NCBI GenBank assembly: GCA_049423065.1
Contig: JBMSQB010000032.1
Coordinates: forward strand, 1-45,534
Length of the DNA stretch: 45,534 bases
Reading direction: 5' to 3'
DNA from: SYIM01 sp041182885
GTDB taxonomy: Bacteria > Pseudomonadota > Gammaproteobacteria > Burkholderiales > Burkholderiaceae_E
Under the pieces are notes generated by a model. That model worked only from the letters and a program-made list of their open reading frames with translations. It searched no databases and was not told the origin of the DNA. Shown piece after piece: positions 24,089 to 32,967 of this stretch (its first letter is position 1; each line of letters opens with the position of its first letter). Position numbers and translations under genes: made by a program.

Positions 24089-24900
24089 CCGGCGAGCGCG
24101 CAGTATTGCGCCACGCTGATCTCCTCGGCGCGGCACTCACCATTCAGGTTCGTCGCGTCCACCCCGCGCTCGCGAAGCCACGGGATCAGGGTGGAGCGGA
24201 GCATTTTTCGCCGCTGCCCAAAGGCCGGGGTCAGCACCGCCTGAAGCGCGGCCAGATCGTCGGTGAGCGGATGCGCGCGGGTGACCATTCTCAGTACTGC
24301 CGAATCGACTCGAGGCGGCGGATCGAACGCCTCGGGCGGCACCTCAAACAGCAGCTCCACCTCATAGAAGGCCTGCAGGATCACACTCAGGCGACCGAAG
24401 CTGGTCGAGCCTGGCGCCGCAGCGATCCGCTCGACCACCTCTTTCTGCAGCAAAAAATGCTGATCGCGGATCAGGTGACGGGCTTCGACCAGCGCCACCA
24501 GAAGCGGGCTGGAGATGTTGTAGGGCAGGTTGCCCACCACGCGCAGACGCGACACACCCAGCGCGGCCACCGCATCGGCGGGATTGAATCGCAGCGCGTC
24601 GGCCTCGAACAGGCTGAGTTGCTCGGGCCCGAAGCGACGGCGCAGCCGATCACACAGGTCGCGGTCGATCTCGACGGCTGCAAGGCGCGGAACAGCCCGG
24701 AGCAGTTCTGCAGTGAGCACGCCAAGCCCTGGGCCAATCTCGAGCAATCCGTCGGACGCTGCGGGCGCGATCGCCTGAACAATCGCCGACAGGACTGATC
24801 GGTCAGCCAGGAAATGCTGGCCGAACCGCTTGCGAGCAACGTGTCCGGCCACGGCCCTGGGCGGCCGCTGCCGGGCCCCAGCCCGCCGCTCAGCGTTCAT
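24058..24900 (-). CDS. rsmA: 16S rRNA adenine dimethyltransferase RsmA (KsgA)
   Basis: A 280-residue SAM-dependent enzyme that dimethylates A1518 and A1519 of 16S rRNA. Conserved segments are KRFGQHFLAD, the SAM-binding LEIGPGLGVLT, IDRDL, the catalytic NLPYNISSPLL and FEVPPEAFDPPPRVDSAVLRM, with a C-terminal domain of about 80 residues. The start overlaps the surA stop by 11 bases, so it is the last gene of lptD-surA-rsmA. The pdxA gene often found between surA and rsmA is absent. Its 3' end overlaps gloA by 31 bases. Confidence 0.96.
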   Translation of the reverse strand: MNAERRAGARQRPPRAVAGHVARKRFGQHFLADRSVLSAIVQAIAPAASDGLLEIGPGLGVLTAELLRAVPRLAAVEIDRDLCDRLRRRFGPEQLSLFEADALRFNPADAVAALGVSRLRVVGNLPYNISSPLLVALVEARHLIRDQHFLLQKEVVERIAAAPGSTSFGRLSVILQAFYEVELLFEVPPEAFDPPPRVDSAVLRMVTRAHPLTDDLAALQAVLTPAFGQRRKMLRSTLIPWLRERGVDATNLNGECRAEEISVAQYCALAGQLRSISSIL

Positions 24901-26215
24901 CGAGCCGATATTCGACGTAGGTGCTGTCGCGCAACTGGCGCAGCCAGTCCTGCCAGACCTCTTCGCCCCGCTGCTCGCGAAGCGCCTGCTTGGCCACTGC
25001 GCGTGCGCGCTCGCCTGAGGCGGCCTGTTGCCGGCGCTCGAGCACCTGGATGAGATGAAAGCCGAACGGCGTGCGAACCGGTTGGCTGGTCTGTCCGGGT
25101 GCGAGCGCGTTCATGGCGCGTTCGAAATCGGGCACCGTATCTCCCGGCAGGATCCAGCCAAGATCGCCTCCGCGACCGGCAGTGCCATCTGATGAATTCT
25201 GACGCGCAAGATCGGCAAAGTCGGCGCCGCGTTCGATCAGCGCGCGCAGGTCGTCTATCCGGCGTTTTGCCTCACTTTCACTCTGGTTGTCACTCACCCT
25301 CATCAGGATGTGCCGGACCCGGGTCTGCGTGACGGTGGCATCACCCGACCCCACCGCCGAGGCGGCGCGTTTGCCGACCAGCTTGAGCACATGAAAACCA
25401 TTGGGGCTTCGAACGATGGTGGCACCACCGGGCTGCAATGTCTTCACTGCCTCGACGAAAATCTGCGGCAGGCGATCGGCGCTGCGCCAGCCAAGCGAGC
25501 CGCCCGTCATGGCATCCCCAGCGTCGGAATAGGACGCCGCGAGCGCCGAAAAATCACTGCCGGGACGCGAGACCGCCGACAGCACTTCCTCGGCCCGCGT
25601 GCGACGCCGCTGGATCTCGTCGCTCGAGGCACCTTCAGCCACCCGCACGAGGATCTGGGCCAGATCGAATTCGGCGTTTTCACTGGCAAGCCGCTCGCGC
25701 TCGGCAATGAAGGCATCCACATCGGCATCACTGATCTGGACACGGCTGTCGACTTCTCGTTCGCGCAACCGTACCTGGATCAGTTCCTGGCGAATGTCGC
25801 GACGCAAACGTTCCCAGGCAATGCCTTCACGCTCGACGCGGCTGCGAAATTCGGCAACCGACAAACCACGCTCGCTCGCAATACCGCTGATGGCCCGTTC
25901 GAGTTGCGCGTCGTCGACCCGGATTCCGCCATCCCGCGCTGTCTGCAACTGCGCCCGATCGAGAATCATGCGCTCGAGCACCTGCGATGCAAGCACCTCG
26001 GCGGGCGGAACTTCGATCTTGCGGCTCTCGAGCTGGCGGCGCACGAGGTCGATCTGCCGTGAGAGTTCCTGGCGGGTGATGACCTCGGCGTTGACGACGG
26101 CCACCACCGAGTCGAGCGAACCCAGATCCTGCCTGCGGGTGGTTTGAGCCGACACGAGCCCGCAGACGCACGCAAGCAACAGCGCAATGAACCCAATCCG
26201 CGGACGATTCAGCAT
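24890..26215 (-). CDS. surA: Periplasmic chaperone / peptidyl-prolyl isomerase SurA
   Basis: A 441-residue periplasmic chaperone for outer-membrane proteins, including LptD. The signal peptide is residues 1-24 (MLNRPRIGFIALLLACVCGLVSAQ-like, cleavage after SAQ). The N-terminal chaperone domain covers about 30-190 (VVAVVNAEVITRQEL). Two parvulin domains follow (about 195-295 and 310-405), the second with RHILMRV, GGDLGW and PVRTPFGFHLIQV. The C-terminal helix returns to the chaperone module. ATGs at 26230 and 26227 are also in frame; 26230 overlaps the lptD stop as ATGA. I prefer 26215 because it gives a compact signal peptide with a purine-rich GGATGGGG before it. Confidence 0.95.
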   Translation of the reverse strand: MLNRPRIGFIALLLACVCGLVSAQTTRRQDLGSLDSVVAVVNAEVITRQELSRQIDLVRRQLESRKIEVPPAEVLASQVLERMILDRAQLQTARDGGIRVDDAQLERAISGIASERGLSVAEFRSRVEREGIAWERLRRDIRQELIQVRLREREVDSRVQISDADVDAFIAERERLASENAEFDLAQILVRVAEGASSDEIQRRRTRAEEVLSAVSRPGSDFSALAASYSDAGDAMTGGSLGWRSADRLPQIFVEAVKTLQPGGATIVRSPNGFHVLKLVGKRAASAVGSGDATVTQTRVRHILMRVSDNQSESEAKRRIDDLRALIERGADFADLARQNSSDGTAGRGGDLGWILPGDTVPDFERAMNALAPGQTSQPVRTPFGFHLIQVLERRQQAASGERARAVAKQALREQRGEEVWQDWLRQLRDSTYVEYRLDER

Positions 26216-26226
26216 GGCCCCATCCA

Positions 26227-28515
26227 TCATTCGTACCCGAAAAAACGAGAACCCGGTTCCAGCGTGCCCTGAGGCAGGCGGTATCCGGGAATGTTCCGCT
26301 GCAGCACGAGGAACGGATTCTGCCCGATCGTGCCAAGGCCATTCAACTCGAGCTGAAGGAAAAATGCGGTGGTGCTGGTGTTGGCTGCGGTTCGGAACTG
26401 CTGGGTGAGCACGCGCAATGCCCAGCATGAAGCCGTGTATTCGAAGCCCATCAGCGACTCGACGAACCCGCGGGTGTTCTCCACCCGGCTGACTGGATCA
26501 TAGCCTTCGGACAGGAAAGAGTAGTTGAGCCGAACCAGGGAACTCCAGCCATCGACAATGGGCCATCGGGTGGAGACGTCGATTTGCCCCAGCTGGTCCC
26601 GGCGGTACCGCACACCGGCATTCAACACCCGACCGTCCGGGGGGAGATAACGGCCCACCACGCTGAACCGCGGCAGAACCGTGGTGGCCATGCTGTACTG
26701 GAGCCCGGTATCGATGGACCAGTGAGAGCCCAGGGGACCCGCTGCGGCCACCAGCAGGTCCGAGCGCCTGTCGGTGCGTGGCGCAACACCGGGGATCGAC
26801 ACCTGCTGATCGGAAAAATAGCTGCGAAAACCGGTCGCAAAACGCAACCCTTCGGCACCGGTCTGAGGATCGATCAGCCGCGATACTGCCGCCGCAGTCA
26901 GCTGGTTCACATCGGCAATCCGGTCGTTCCCGATAAAGGTGTTGTCCGAAAACAGCTGCGCGAAATTGAAGTCGGCAGGCGCAGTATCGAAAACCGGGAA
27001 CGCGCTCTGGTCGCGATAGGGGGTTCGCACGTAAAAGAGGCGCGGCTCAAGCGTCTGCGTGATATCGCGCCCGGCGTAGTTATACGGCCGCTCGAACATC
27101 ATCCCGGAATCAAACGACAGCGTGGGCACCACCCGCTGGAGCCCATAGTCGGTACCCAGTGCAGTGTTCACCTGGTAACTGGTTGCGTGCACATTCGCCT
27201 TTGGCACGGCAAACCATCCGGGGCGGCGGATCGGCCAGGAAACGGAGGGGTTGGCCACCATCCGGGTGCCCGACGGACGAACCGCATCCGGCGCGATGAA
27301 CTGGGTCACGTCGAACGTGCTGTTCATGTCGAAGCCGCCCCGGTCGCGGGCCAGCCAGCGGGTCACCACCTGCGGCTCACGCTCGTAAGGACCGGGCCTC
27401 GCGTCCAGGATCGACTGGAACTTCTGAACCAGGACGGTCATCGACCAGTCTTCGCTCAGGCCGCGGCCAAAACTCACCGTTCTGGGCAGCACCCGATCCG
27501 CACTGGTCACGATGGAACGCGAGTAGTCGACAAAGTAGCGATCATCGGACACGCCCCGCATGTCCCAGCCGCCACCCCATCCGCCCAGATTGCTGAAGCT
27601 CTGCCGGGTATGCCAGAAATGACGCGAACTGCCCGCTTCCTGGTCATAGGGATTGGCCTCAAAGCGGGTTTCCCCGGCGAAGTTGTCCCTCAGGTAGCGA
27701 AATTCACCGCCCAGCTGCATGCCGCGGCGCGTGCTGACGCGGGGATAGAGGGTGGCATCGGTATCGTGCGATATGTTCCAGTACCAGGGCACCATCAGGT
27801 CGACGCCGCTGCGCGACGTGATGCCGAAAGAGGGCGCGAGGAATCCCGATTTGCGCTCGTTGCCCAGCGAAAACGCAAAATAGGGCGAGGCAAGGAGTGG
27901 CGCGCCCTTGAATGACAACACCGCGCTGCGGCTCACGCCGCGGTCGTCGTCCTGGTCGATGAAAAGCGACCGGCTCGAGATCTGCCAGTCGGGTGTCTCG
28001 GGCCCGCAGGTGGTGAAGGTGGCGCGCGAGGCAAGCGCACGGCCGGGCCCCAGAAAATCAATCCGCTCGGCGTGCCCGCGCCCGCCTCCCTGAAGCGCGA
28101 GGTAGTAATCAGGGCTGGTGAAGGTTCCCTCGTTGGCATCCACCCGCAATTGCAGCGCGGGACCGGTGAACACATTGCCGTCTCGCGTCACGCGGACATT
28201 GCCAGTTGCCACCAGCTCGTCGGTCGACGAGGTGTAGGTGATCCGATCGCCGCGAATGACGCTGCCCGCGCGACGCACCTCCGCATCGCCAGTGAGGGTG
28301 GTCTGCTCCTCGGGCCGCCCCTCGACCACCCAGGCGCGCCCATAGGCGGGAAGCGCCCGCGCAGGGGGGCGCGTCTCGATGAGCGCGCCATCGAGTTTCA
28401 GCACAAAGCCGGGCCCCGCCGGTTGCGCGACCCCGCGCGTCATGAAAAAGCCCAGCAGCCCCGCCGCCACAAGGGCGGACAATGGACTTGGCTGGCGACG
28501 GTTCATCGGGGACAT
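26227..28515 (-). CDS. lptD: LPS-assembly outer-membrane protein LptD
   Basis: A 762-residue outer-membrane translocon component that, with LptE, inserts lipopolysaccharide into the outer leaflet. Signal peptide about 1-31. The periplasmic beta-taco (OstA/LptA-like) domain spans about 40-200 (LTGDAEVRRAGSVIRGDRITY, ATGNVRVTRDGNVF). The remainder is the 26-strand barrel with landmarks LGNERKSGFLAPSFG, RYLRD and CWALRV. Only two cysteines exist, C170 and C697. A second ATG three codons later is equally possible. A perfect TATAAT on this strand (28611-28606) is a likely -10. It diverges from amgK and is followed with overlap by surA, its own assembly chaperone. Confidence 0.96.
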   Translation of the reverse strand: MSPMNRRQPSPLSALVAAGLLGFFMTRGVAQPAGPGFVLKLDGALIETRPPARALPAYGRAWVVEGRPEEQTTLTGDAEVRRAGSVIRGDRITYTSSTDELVATGNVRVTRDGNVFTGPALQLRVDANEGTFTSPDYYLALQGGGRGHAERIDFLGPGRALASRATFTTCGPETPDWQISSRSLFIDQDDDRGVSRSAVLSFKGAPLLASPYFAFSLGNERKSGFLAPSFGITSRSGVDLMVPWYWNISHDTDATLYPRVSTRRGMQLGGEFRYLRDNFAGETRFEANPYDQEAGSSRHFWHTRQSFSNLGGWGGGWDMRGVSDDRYFVDYSRSIVTSADRVLPRTVSFGRGLSEDWSMTVLVQKFQSILDARPGPYEREPQVVTRWLARDRGGFDMNSTFDVTQFIAPDAVRPSGTRMVANPSVSWPIRRPGWFAVPKANVHATSYQVNTALGTDYGLQRVVPTLSFDSGMMFERPYNYAGRDITQTLEPRLFYVRTPYRDQSAFPVFDTAPADFNFAQLFSDNTFIGNDRIADVNQLTAAAVSRLIDPQTGAEGLRFATGFRSYFSDQQVSIPGVAPRTDRRSDLLVAAAGPLGSHWSIDTGLQYSMATTVLPRFSVVGRYLPPDGRVLNAGVRYRRDQLGQIDVSTRWPIVDGWSSLVRLNYSFLSEGYDPVSRVENTRGFVESLMGFEYTASCWALRVLTQQFRTAANTSTTAFFLQLELNGLGTIGQNPFLVLQRNIPGYRLPQGTLEPGSRFFGYE

Positions 28516-28605
28516 GCCGGGTCGAGGGTTGGCGCGCGGCCGCTGGCTGCGCGGCACCGGCCTGGGCGGACCTGAGCGGCAGCGGGCGGTCAGAGGCAAT
28601 CGACT

Positions 28606-28611
28606 ATTATA
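28606..28611 (-). promoter_or_regulatory. -10 element TATAAT for lptD-surA-rsmA
   Basis: The 131-base gap between divergent lptD and amgK contains TATAAT on the minus strand, about 90 bases before the lptD start. The overlapping plus-strand TATTAT could serve amgK. No good -35 is visible for either, so the assignment rests on the -10 alone. Confidence 0.45.
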
Positions 28612-28646
28612 GGGATCACCCCCCTTGTGCGTGCCGACACCTTTCC

Positions 28647-29684
28647 ATGAACTCGCCGGACCCTGACCCGCGTCTACCGCTCCTGCAACGCTGGCTCGCA
28701 AAGCGTGCCGATCGTCTGGGTCTGCAACCCGGGAGCCTTCGCCCGGCCTCCGACGATGCCAGCTTCCGGCGGTATTTCCGGATCGATTCTCCGGCGGCGC
28801 AGGGCGGCACCCTGATCGTGATGGACGCGCCCCCGGCTCGCGAGGATTGCCGACCTTTCCTGCACGCAGCGGCCATCCTGCGCGAGGCCGGCGTGAGCGT
28901 GCCCGCCGTCATCGATGCCGACCTCGAATCGGGGTTCCTGCTCCTGGAGGATCTGGGCAATGACACCTACCTGTCGTGCCTCGATGCCGAGTCGGCCGAC
29001 CCTCTTTACCGGGACGCGGCGGGAGCGCTGGTAAAGCTGCAACTCGCCAGCCGGCCTGGCGTATTTCCCGACTACGACCGGGCGCTGCTTGATCGCGAAA
29101 TGCAGCTCTACCCCGACTGGTATGTCGCGCGCCACAAGGGTGTGGTGCTCTCCGAGCAGCAGAAGCACCTGCTGAGCGAATCCTTTGACCTGCTCGCGAA
29201 GGCCGCGCTGGCCCAGCCCCGCGTCTATGTCCACCGCGACTGGCATTGCCGGAACCTGATGAGAATCGACGCCGGGCGCAACCCCGGGGTCCTCGATTTT
29301 CAGGATGCCGTCTACGGCCCCATCACCTACGACCTGGTGTCGGTCTTGCGGGACGCCTACATCGACTGGCCTGAAGAGCGTCAGATCGACTGGTCGATCC
29401 GCTATTGGGAAGCGGCACGCAGGGCGGGGCTGCCGGTTGCCGACGATTTCGGCAGCTTCTATCGCGATTTCGAATGGATGGGCCTGCAGCGGCAGCTGAA
29501 GGTGCTGGGAATCTTTGCCCGGCTGCAGCATCGCGATGGCAAGTCGCGTTACCTTGCCGACCTGCCCCGGGTGTTGGGTTATGCGCTTGCGGCGGCGCGT
29601 CGCTATCAGGCGCTCTCGGGCCTGGTGCAGGTGCTTGAAGCAGTCGAGAGCCTGGCGCCGGCCGAGTCAGGCTACACCTTCTGA
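28647..29684 (+). CDS. amgK: Anomeric sugar kinase AmgK (MurNAc/GlcNAc kinase)
   Basis: A 345-residue aminoglycoside-phosphotransferase-fold kinase. In the MurU salvage route AmgK phosphorylates MurNAc at the anomeric position, bypassing de novo, fosfomycin-sensitive UDP-MurNAc synthesis. Visible motifs are SFRRYFRI (nucleotide loop), DAPP, LLLEDLG (hinge), the catalytic loop VHRDWHCRNLM and the metal-binding LDFQDAVYGPITYDLVS. MurU follows 26 bases downstream on the same strand, which strongly supports this role over a generic phosphotransferase. The ATG at 28647 begins the family N-terminus; no strong ribosome-binding site is seen. Confidence 0.93.
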   Translation: MNSPDPDPRLPLLQRWLAKRADRLGLQPGSLRPASDDASFRRYFRIDSPAAQGGTLIVMDAPPAREDCRPFLHAAAILREAGVSVPAVIDADLESGFLLLEDLGNDTYLSCLDAESADPLYRDAAGALVKLQLASRPGVFPDYDRALLDREMQLYPDWYVARHKGVVLSEQQKHLLSESFDLLAKAALAQPRVYVHRDWHCRNLMRIDAGRNPGVLDFQDAVYGPITYDLVSVLRDAYIDWPEERQIDWSIRYWEAARRAGLPVADDFGSFYRDFEWMGLQRQLKVLGIFARLQHRDGKSRYLADLPRVLGYALAAARRYQALSGLVQVLEAVESLAPAESGYTF

Positions 29685-29710
29685 GCCCCGGCCCGCAGGC
29701 GCCGCCCACC

Positions 29711-30430
29711 ATGCGCGCAATGATTCTCGCAGCGGGCCGCGGCGAGCGGATGCGTCCCCTTACCGATCAGTGCCCCAAGCCCATGCTGGCTGCCGGCGGG
29801 CAGCCGCTGCTCGGCTGGCATCTGCAGGCGCTCGCCGAGGCCGGCTTCACCCAGGTGGTGATCAATCACGCGCACTGTGGCGAGGTGCTGTGCAAGTGGG
29901 TGGGCGACGGATCGCGCTGGGGTCTGTCGGTCTCGTATTCCGCGGAGGAACCGGCCCTGGAAACCGCGGGCGGCATCCGCCACGCGCTCGCACTGCTGGG
30001 CGACGCCCCCTTTCTGGTGGTCAATGGCGACGTCTTCACCCGCTGGCCGGTTGCGCGGGCGCGCACCATTGCCAGCCAGATGAACGCGAGCGGGCTACTC
30101 GGCTGGTGCGTGCTGGTTCCCAATCCTGACCACCACCCCGACGGGGATTTCACGCTGAATTCGGGGCTGCTGGGCCTTGACTCGTCAAAGCGGCTCACCT
30201 TCAGCGGCATCGGTGTCTATCACCCTTTGCTCTTTGAATCATTGGCCGATGGCGAAGCAGCGAAGCTGGGCCCGCTTCTGCGCGGAGCCGCAGGGCGCGG
30301 CCTGATCGGCGCCGAGCGCTTTGACGGCATCTGGACCGACGTGGGCACCCCGGCACGCCTTGCACAACTCGATGCAGAATTACGGGGTGGTGTCGCCGAT
30401 CCCGTGGCCAGACACCGTTTCTCCTCCTGA
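29711..30430 (+). CDS. murU: N-acetylmuramate alpha-1-phosphate uridylyltransferase MurU
   Basis: A 239-residue nucleotidyltransferase that makes UDP-MurNAc from MurNAc-1-phosphate, the second step after AmgK in cell-wall recycling. The nucleotide-binding signature AAGRGERMRPLTD...PKPML is at the N-terminus, VNGDVF carries the metal-binding Asp near residue 107, and FSGIGVYHP and WTDVGTPARL are the C-terminal family motifs. The protein is close to the length of the Pseudomonas enzyme. It is 26 bases after amgK and 11 bases before pepP. Confidence 0.93.
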   Translation: MRAMILAAGRGERMRPLTDQCPKPMLAAGGQPLLGWHLQALAEAGFTQVVINHAHCGEVLCKWVGDGSRWGLSVSYSAEEPALETAGGIRHALALLGDAPFLVVNGDVFTRWPVARARTIASQMNASGLLGWCVLVPNPDHHPDGDFTLNSGLLGLDSSKRLTFSGIGVYHPLLFESLADGEAAKLGPLLRGAAGRGLIGAERFDGIWTDVGTPARLAQLDAELRGGVADPVARHRFSS

Positions 30431-30441
30431 TCGAGCCCATC

Positions 30442-31770
30442 ATGCAGCCCTATCACGACCGTCGTCAGCGTCTGGCCCAACTGATCCGCGCGCGCGGGGG
30501 AGGCGTCGCGGTGATCGCCACCGCGCCCGAAGTGATCCGGAACCGCGACGCGCACTATCCCTATCGCTGGGACAGCTATTTCTATTACCTCACCGGTTTT
30601 ACCGAACCCGAGGCCGTGCTGGTGCTGAGCGTCGATGGCAGCGGCGTCGAGTCACGACTTTTCTGCCGGGAAAAAAACGAAGAGCGCGAAATCTGGGATG
30701 GCTACCGGTTTGGTCCGCAGCTCGCGCGCGAAAAATTCGGCTTCGACCATGCGCTCGGCATCGACAAACTGGACGAAGAACTGCCTCGACTGCTCGCCGA
30801 CCAGCCAGCGATCTTCACCGCCATCGGCGCCGACAGCGCCCATGATGCCCGCATTGCACGCTGGCTGAACTCGGTCCGCGGGCAGGCGCGGGCTGGCGTG
30901 AGCGCCCCCGGTCAGGTGTATGAAGTCCGGTCGCTCGTTGACGACATGCGACTGATCAAGGATTCGCATGAAATCGACATCATGCGACGCGCGGCCGACA
31001 TCTCGGCAGCCGCCCATGTGCGTGCGATGCGGGCAAGCCGCCCCGGCCGATTCGAGTTCGAGATCGAAGCCGAACTCGAACATGAATTCCGCATGGGGGG
31101 ATCCAAAGCGCCCGCCTACGGTTCGATTGTGGCAAGCGGTCGCCACGCCTGCGTGCTTCACTACCGGGCCAATGACGCCCGTCTGGCCGAAGGCGAATTG
31201 CTGCTGATCGATGCCGGCTGCGAGCTCGATGGCTACGCAAGCGACATTACCCGCACGTTCCCGGTATCGGGACGCTTCAGTGGCGCCCAGCGTACGCTCT
31301 ACGACATCGTGCTCGAGGCCCAGCAGGCCGCCATCGCGGCCACTCGCCCCGGCATGCGCTTCATTGATCCACACAATGCCGCAGTGAAAGTGCTTGCCCA
31401 GGGCCTGATCGACTGCGGTCTCATCAGCGGCCCGCTTGATGCGGCGATCGAGTCCGGGGCCTACCGCCGCTTTTACATGCACCGCACTGGCCACTGGCTG
31501 GGCATGGATGTGCACGACTGCGGTGATTATCGCGAGCCTGGTGAACCAGCCACCGGATCGGAAAAGCCGTGGCGGATCCTGCGGCCTGGCATGGTCCTCA
31601 CCGAGGAGCCCGGGCTGTATGTTCGCGCCGCCGACGACATTCCGCGCCACTTCCATGACATTGGCATCCGCATCGAGGACGATGCGCTCGTTACCGAATC
31701 GGGCTGCGAAATTCTCACTGGCAAGGTGCCCAAGGCCGCGGGCGAGATTGAAGCGCTGATGCGGAACTGA
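30442..31770 (+). CDS. pepP: Xaa-Pro aminopeptidase
   Basis: A 442-residue manganese-dependent aminopeptidase P that removes N-terminal residues before proline. The N-terminal creatinase-like domain (1-170) begins with RRQRLAQLI and has YRWDSYFYYLTGF. The pita-bread catalytic domain carries the five metal ligands: two Asp in IDAGCELDGYASDITRTFP, His in HRTGHWLGMDVHD, Glu in LTEEPGLY and Glu in GIRIEDD. Length matches the E. coli enzyme. It lies 11 bases after murU and six bases before ubiH; pepP-ubiH adjacency is a widely conserved arrangement. Confidence 0.96.
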   Translation: MQPYHDRRQRLAQLIRARGGGVAVIATAPEVIRNRDAHYPYRWDSYFYYLTGFTEPEAVLVLSVDGSGVESRLFCREKNEEREIWDGYRFGPQLAREKFGFDHALGIDKLDEELPRLLADQPAIFTAIGADSAHDARIARWLNSVRGQARAGVSAPGQVYEVRSLVDDMRLIKDSHEIDIMRRAADISAAAHVRAMRASRPGRFEFEIEAELEHEFRMGGSKAPAYGSIVASGRHACVLHYRANDARLAEGELLLIDAGCELDGYASDITRTFPVSGRFSGAQRTLYDIVLEAQQAAIAATRPGMRFIDPHNAAVKVLAQGLIDCGLISGPLDAAIESGAYRRFYMHRTGHWLGMDVHDCGDYREPGEPATGSEKPWRILRPGMVLTEEPGLYVRAADDIPRHFHDIGIRIEDDALVTESGCEILTGKVPKAAGEIEALMRN

Positions 31771-31776
31771 GTCTCC

Positions 31777-32892
31777 ATGATCCGCATCGAAGGACGCGGA
31801 CCGGTCGCGCTTGCGCTACGGCTGCTTCTTGAACGCGAGGGCGTTGATCACGAGGCGCTGATCGTGGATCCGGTTGACGCCGATCTGCCCGATTGGCTGG
31901 GCTCGCGGGCGCTCGCCGTCTCGCTGGGCAGCCTGCAGACACTGGCGCGAGTGGTGCCACAGTGCGCGCCGGATGCGCTCCTTGAATCGCCCGGGCTGGC
32001 CGCGCCGATCACGGTGGTCGACGTGAGCCGCGCGGGCGCTTCGGGTGGCACGCGGATCCGTGCGACCGAACTGGGTACGCCCTTGCTCGGCGCGGTGTTT
32101 CGCTACAGCACGCTCCATCGTCTGTTGCGACAAGCGATCGGGCGGCATGCAAGCCTCGCGCAACCGCCTCGTGATGCGGCCGCCGCAGGCGCACAGCCGC
32201 TGCTCACTGTCATCGCAGACGGCGAGATCGAACAGCGAACCGGGCAGCGGACACGAGAGTTCGAACAGAGGGCGCTCCTTGCCGAAGTGGAAGTCGAGCG
32301 CGAGTGTCCCGGCTGGGCCTATGAGCGGTTTACGAACGAAGGACCGCTTGCTCTGCTGCCCTTGCCCGAGCCTGGCCGACGCGCATTGGTCTGGTGCGCG
32401 CCCGAGCTGCAATGCCGGGCGCGAACGGAGCTCTCCGAAATGGCGTTTGGCAATGCGCTCATGCAGGCGTTCGGCAGCGGACTCGGTCGCATCAGACTGC
32501 ACGGCACCCGGCATGTCAGTGCTGTCACGCGCCGCATCGGGCCGCTGCGACCGGCACCCGACCAGGTCGCGATCGGCAATGCGGCGCAGACGCTGCACCC
32601 GGTCGCCGGCCAGGGTCTCAATCTGGGTCTGCGCGACGCGGTGGTGCTCGCGCGAGCGCTCGGCGATTGGCAGGCGCAGGCAGGCTCGCTCGCGGCTGCG
32701 CTCGACCGGTTTGAGGTCCATCGGCGCCGTGATCGCGAGACGCTGGTCACAACCACCGACCTGCTTGCCACGCTCACCTGTCCAGACCTGTTCAAGCCGG
32801 TGCACGCTGCCGCGCTGACGCTGATCGATTTCTGCCCGCCAATCCGGCACACGATCGCACGTGGCCTCATGTTCGGGATCCGCAGCCGCTGA
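31777..32892 (+). CDS. ubiH: UbiH-like FAD-dependent ubiquinone-biosynthesis hydroxylase
   Basis: A 371-residue flavoprotein monooxygenase of the UbiH/UbiF/VisC family, which hydroxylates the ring of ubiquinone precursors. The diagnostic C-terminal FAD motif GNAAQTLHPVAGQGLNLGLRD has the GN-AAQ form seen in UbiH rather than the usual GDAAH. ERFTNEGPLALLPL is the other conserved segment. The N-terminal dinucleotide motif is degenerate: GRGPVA in place of GxGxxG, and the first beta-strand is short. The middle region is diverged relative to textbook members. Position next to pepP supports UbiH. The exact ring position hydroxylated cannot be decided from sequence. Confidence 0.85.
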   Translation: MIRIEGRGPVALALRLLLEREGVDHEALIVDPVDADLPDWLGSRALAVSLGSLQTLARVVPQCAPDALLESPGLAAPITVVDVSRAGASGGTRIRATELGTPLLGAVFRYSTLHRLLRQAIGRHASLAQPPRDAAAAGAQPLLTVIADGEIEQRTGQRTREFEQRALLAEVEVERECPGWAYERFTNEGPLALLPLPEPGRRALVWCAPELQCRARTELSEMAFGNALMQAFGSGLGRIRLHGTRHVSAVTRRIGPLRPAPDQVAIGNAAQTLHPVAGQGLNLGLRDAVVLARALGDWQAQAGSLAAALDRFEVHRRRDRETLVTTTDLLATLTCPDLFKPVHAAALTLIDFCPPIRHTIARGLMFGIRSR

Positions 32893-32967
32893 AACGAACT
32901 GCCGATTTTTTGTGCAGATCGGTTTTCAGTAGAATCGCGCCTCTTGTCGAACCGGCCAGCCGCTTTC

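Noticed and set aside
26584..27915. Open frame of 443 codons antisense to lptD
   Set aside because: His/Arg/Gly-rich shadow frame with no recognisable domain, lying wholly inside lptD.
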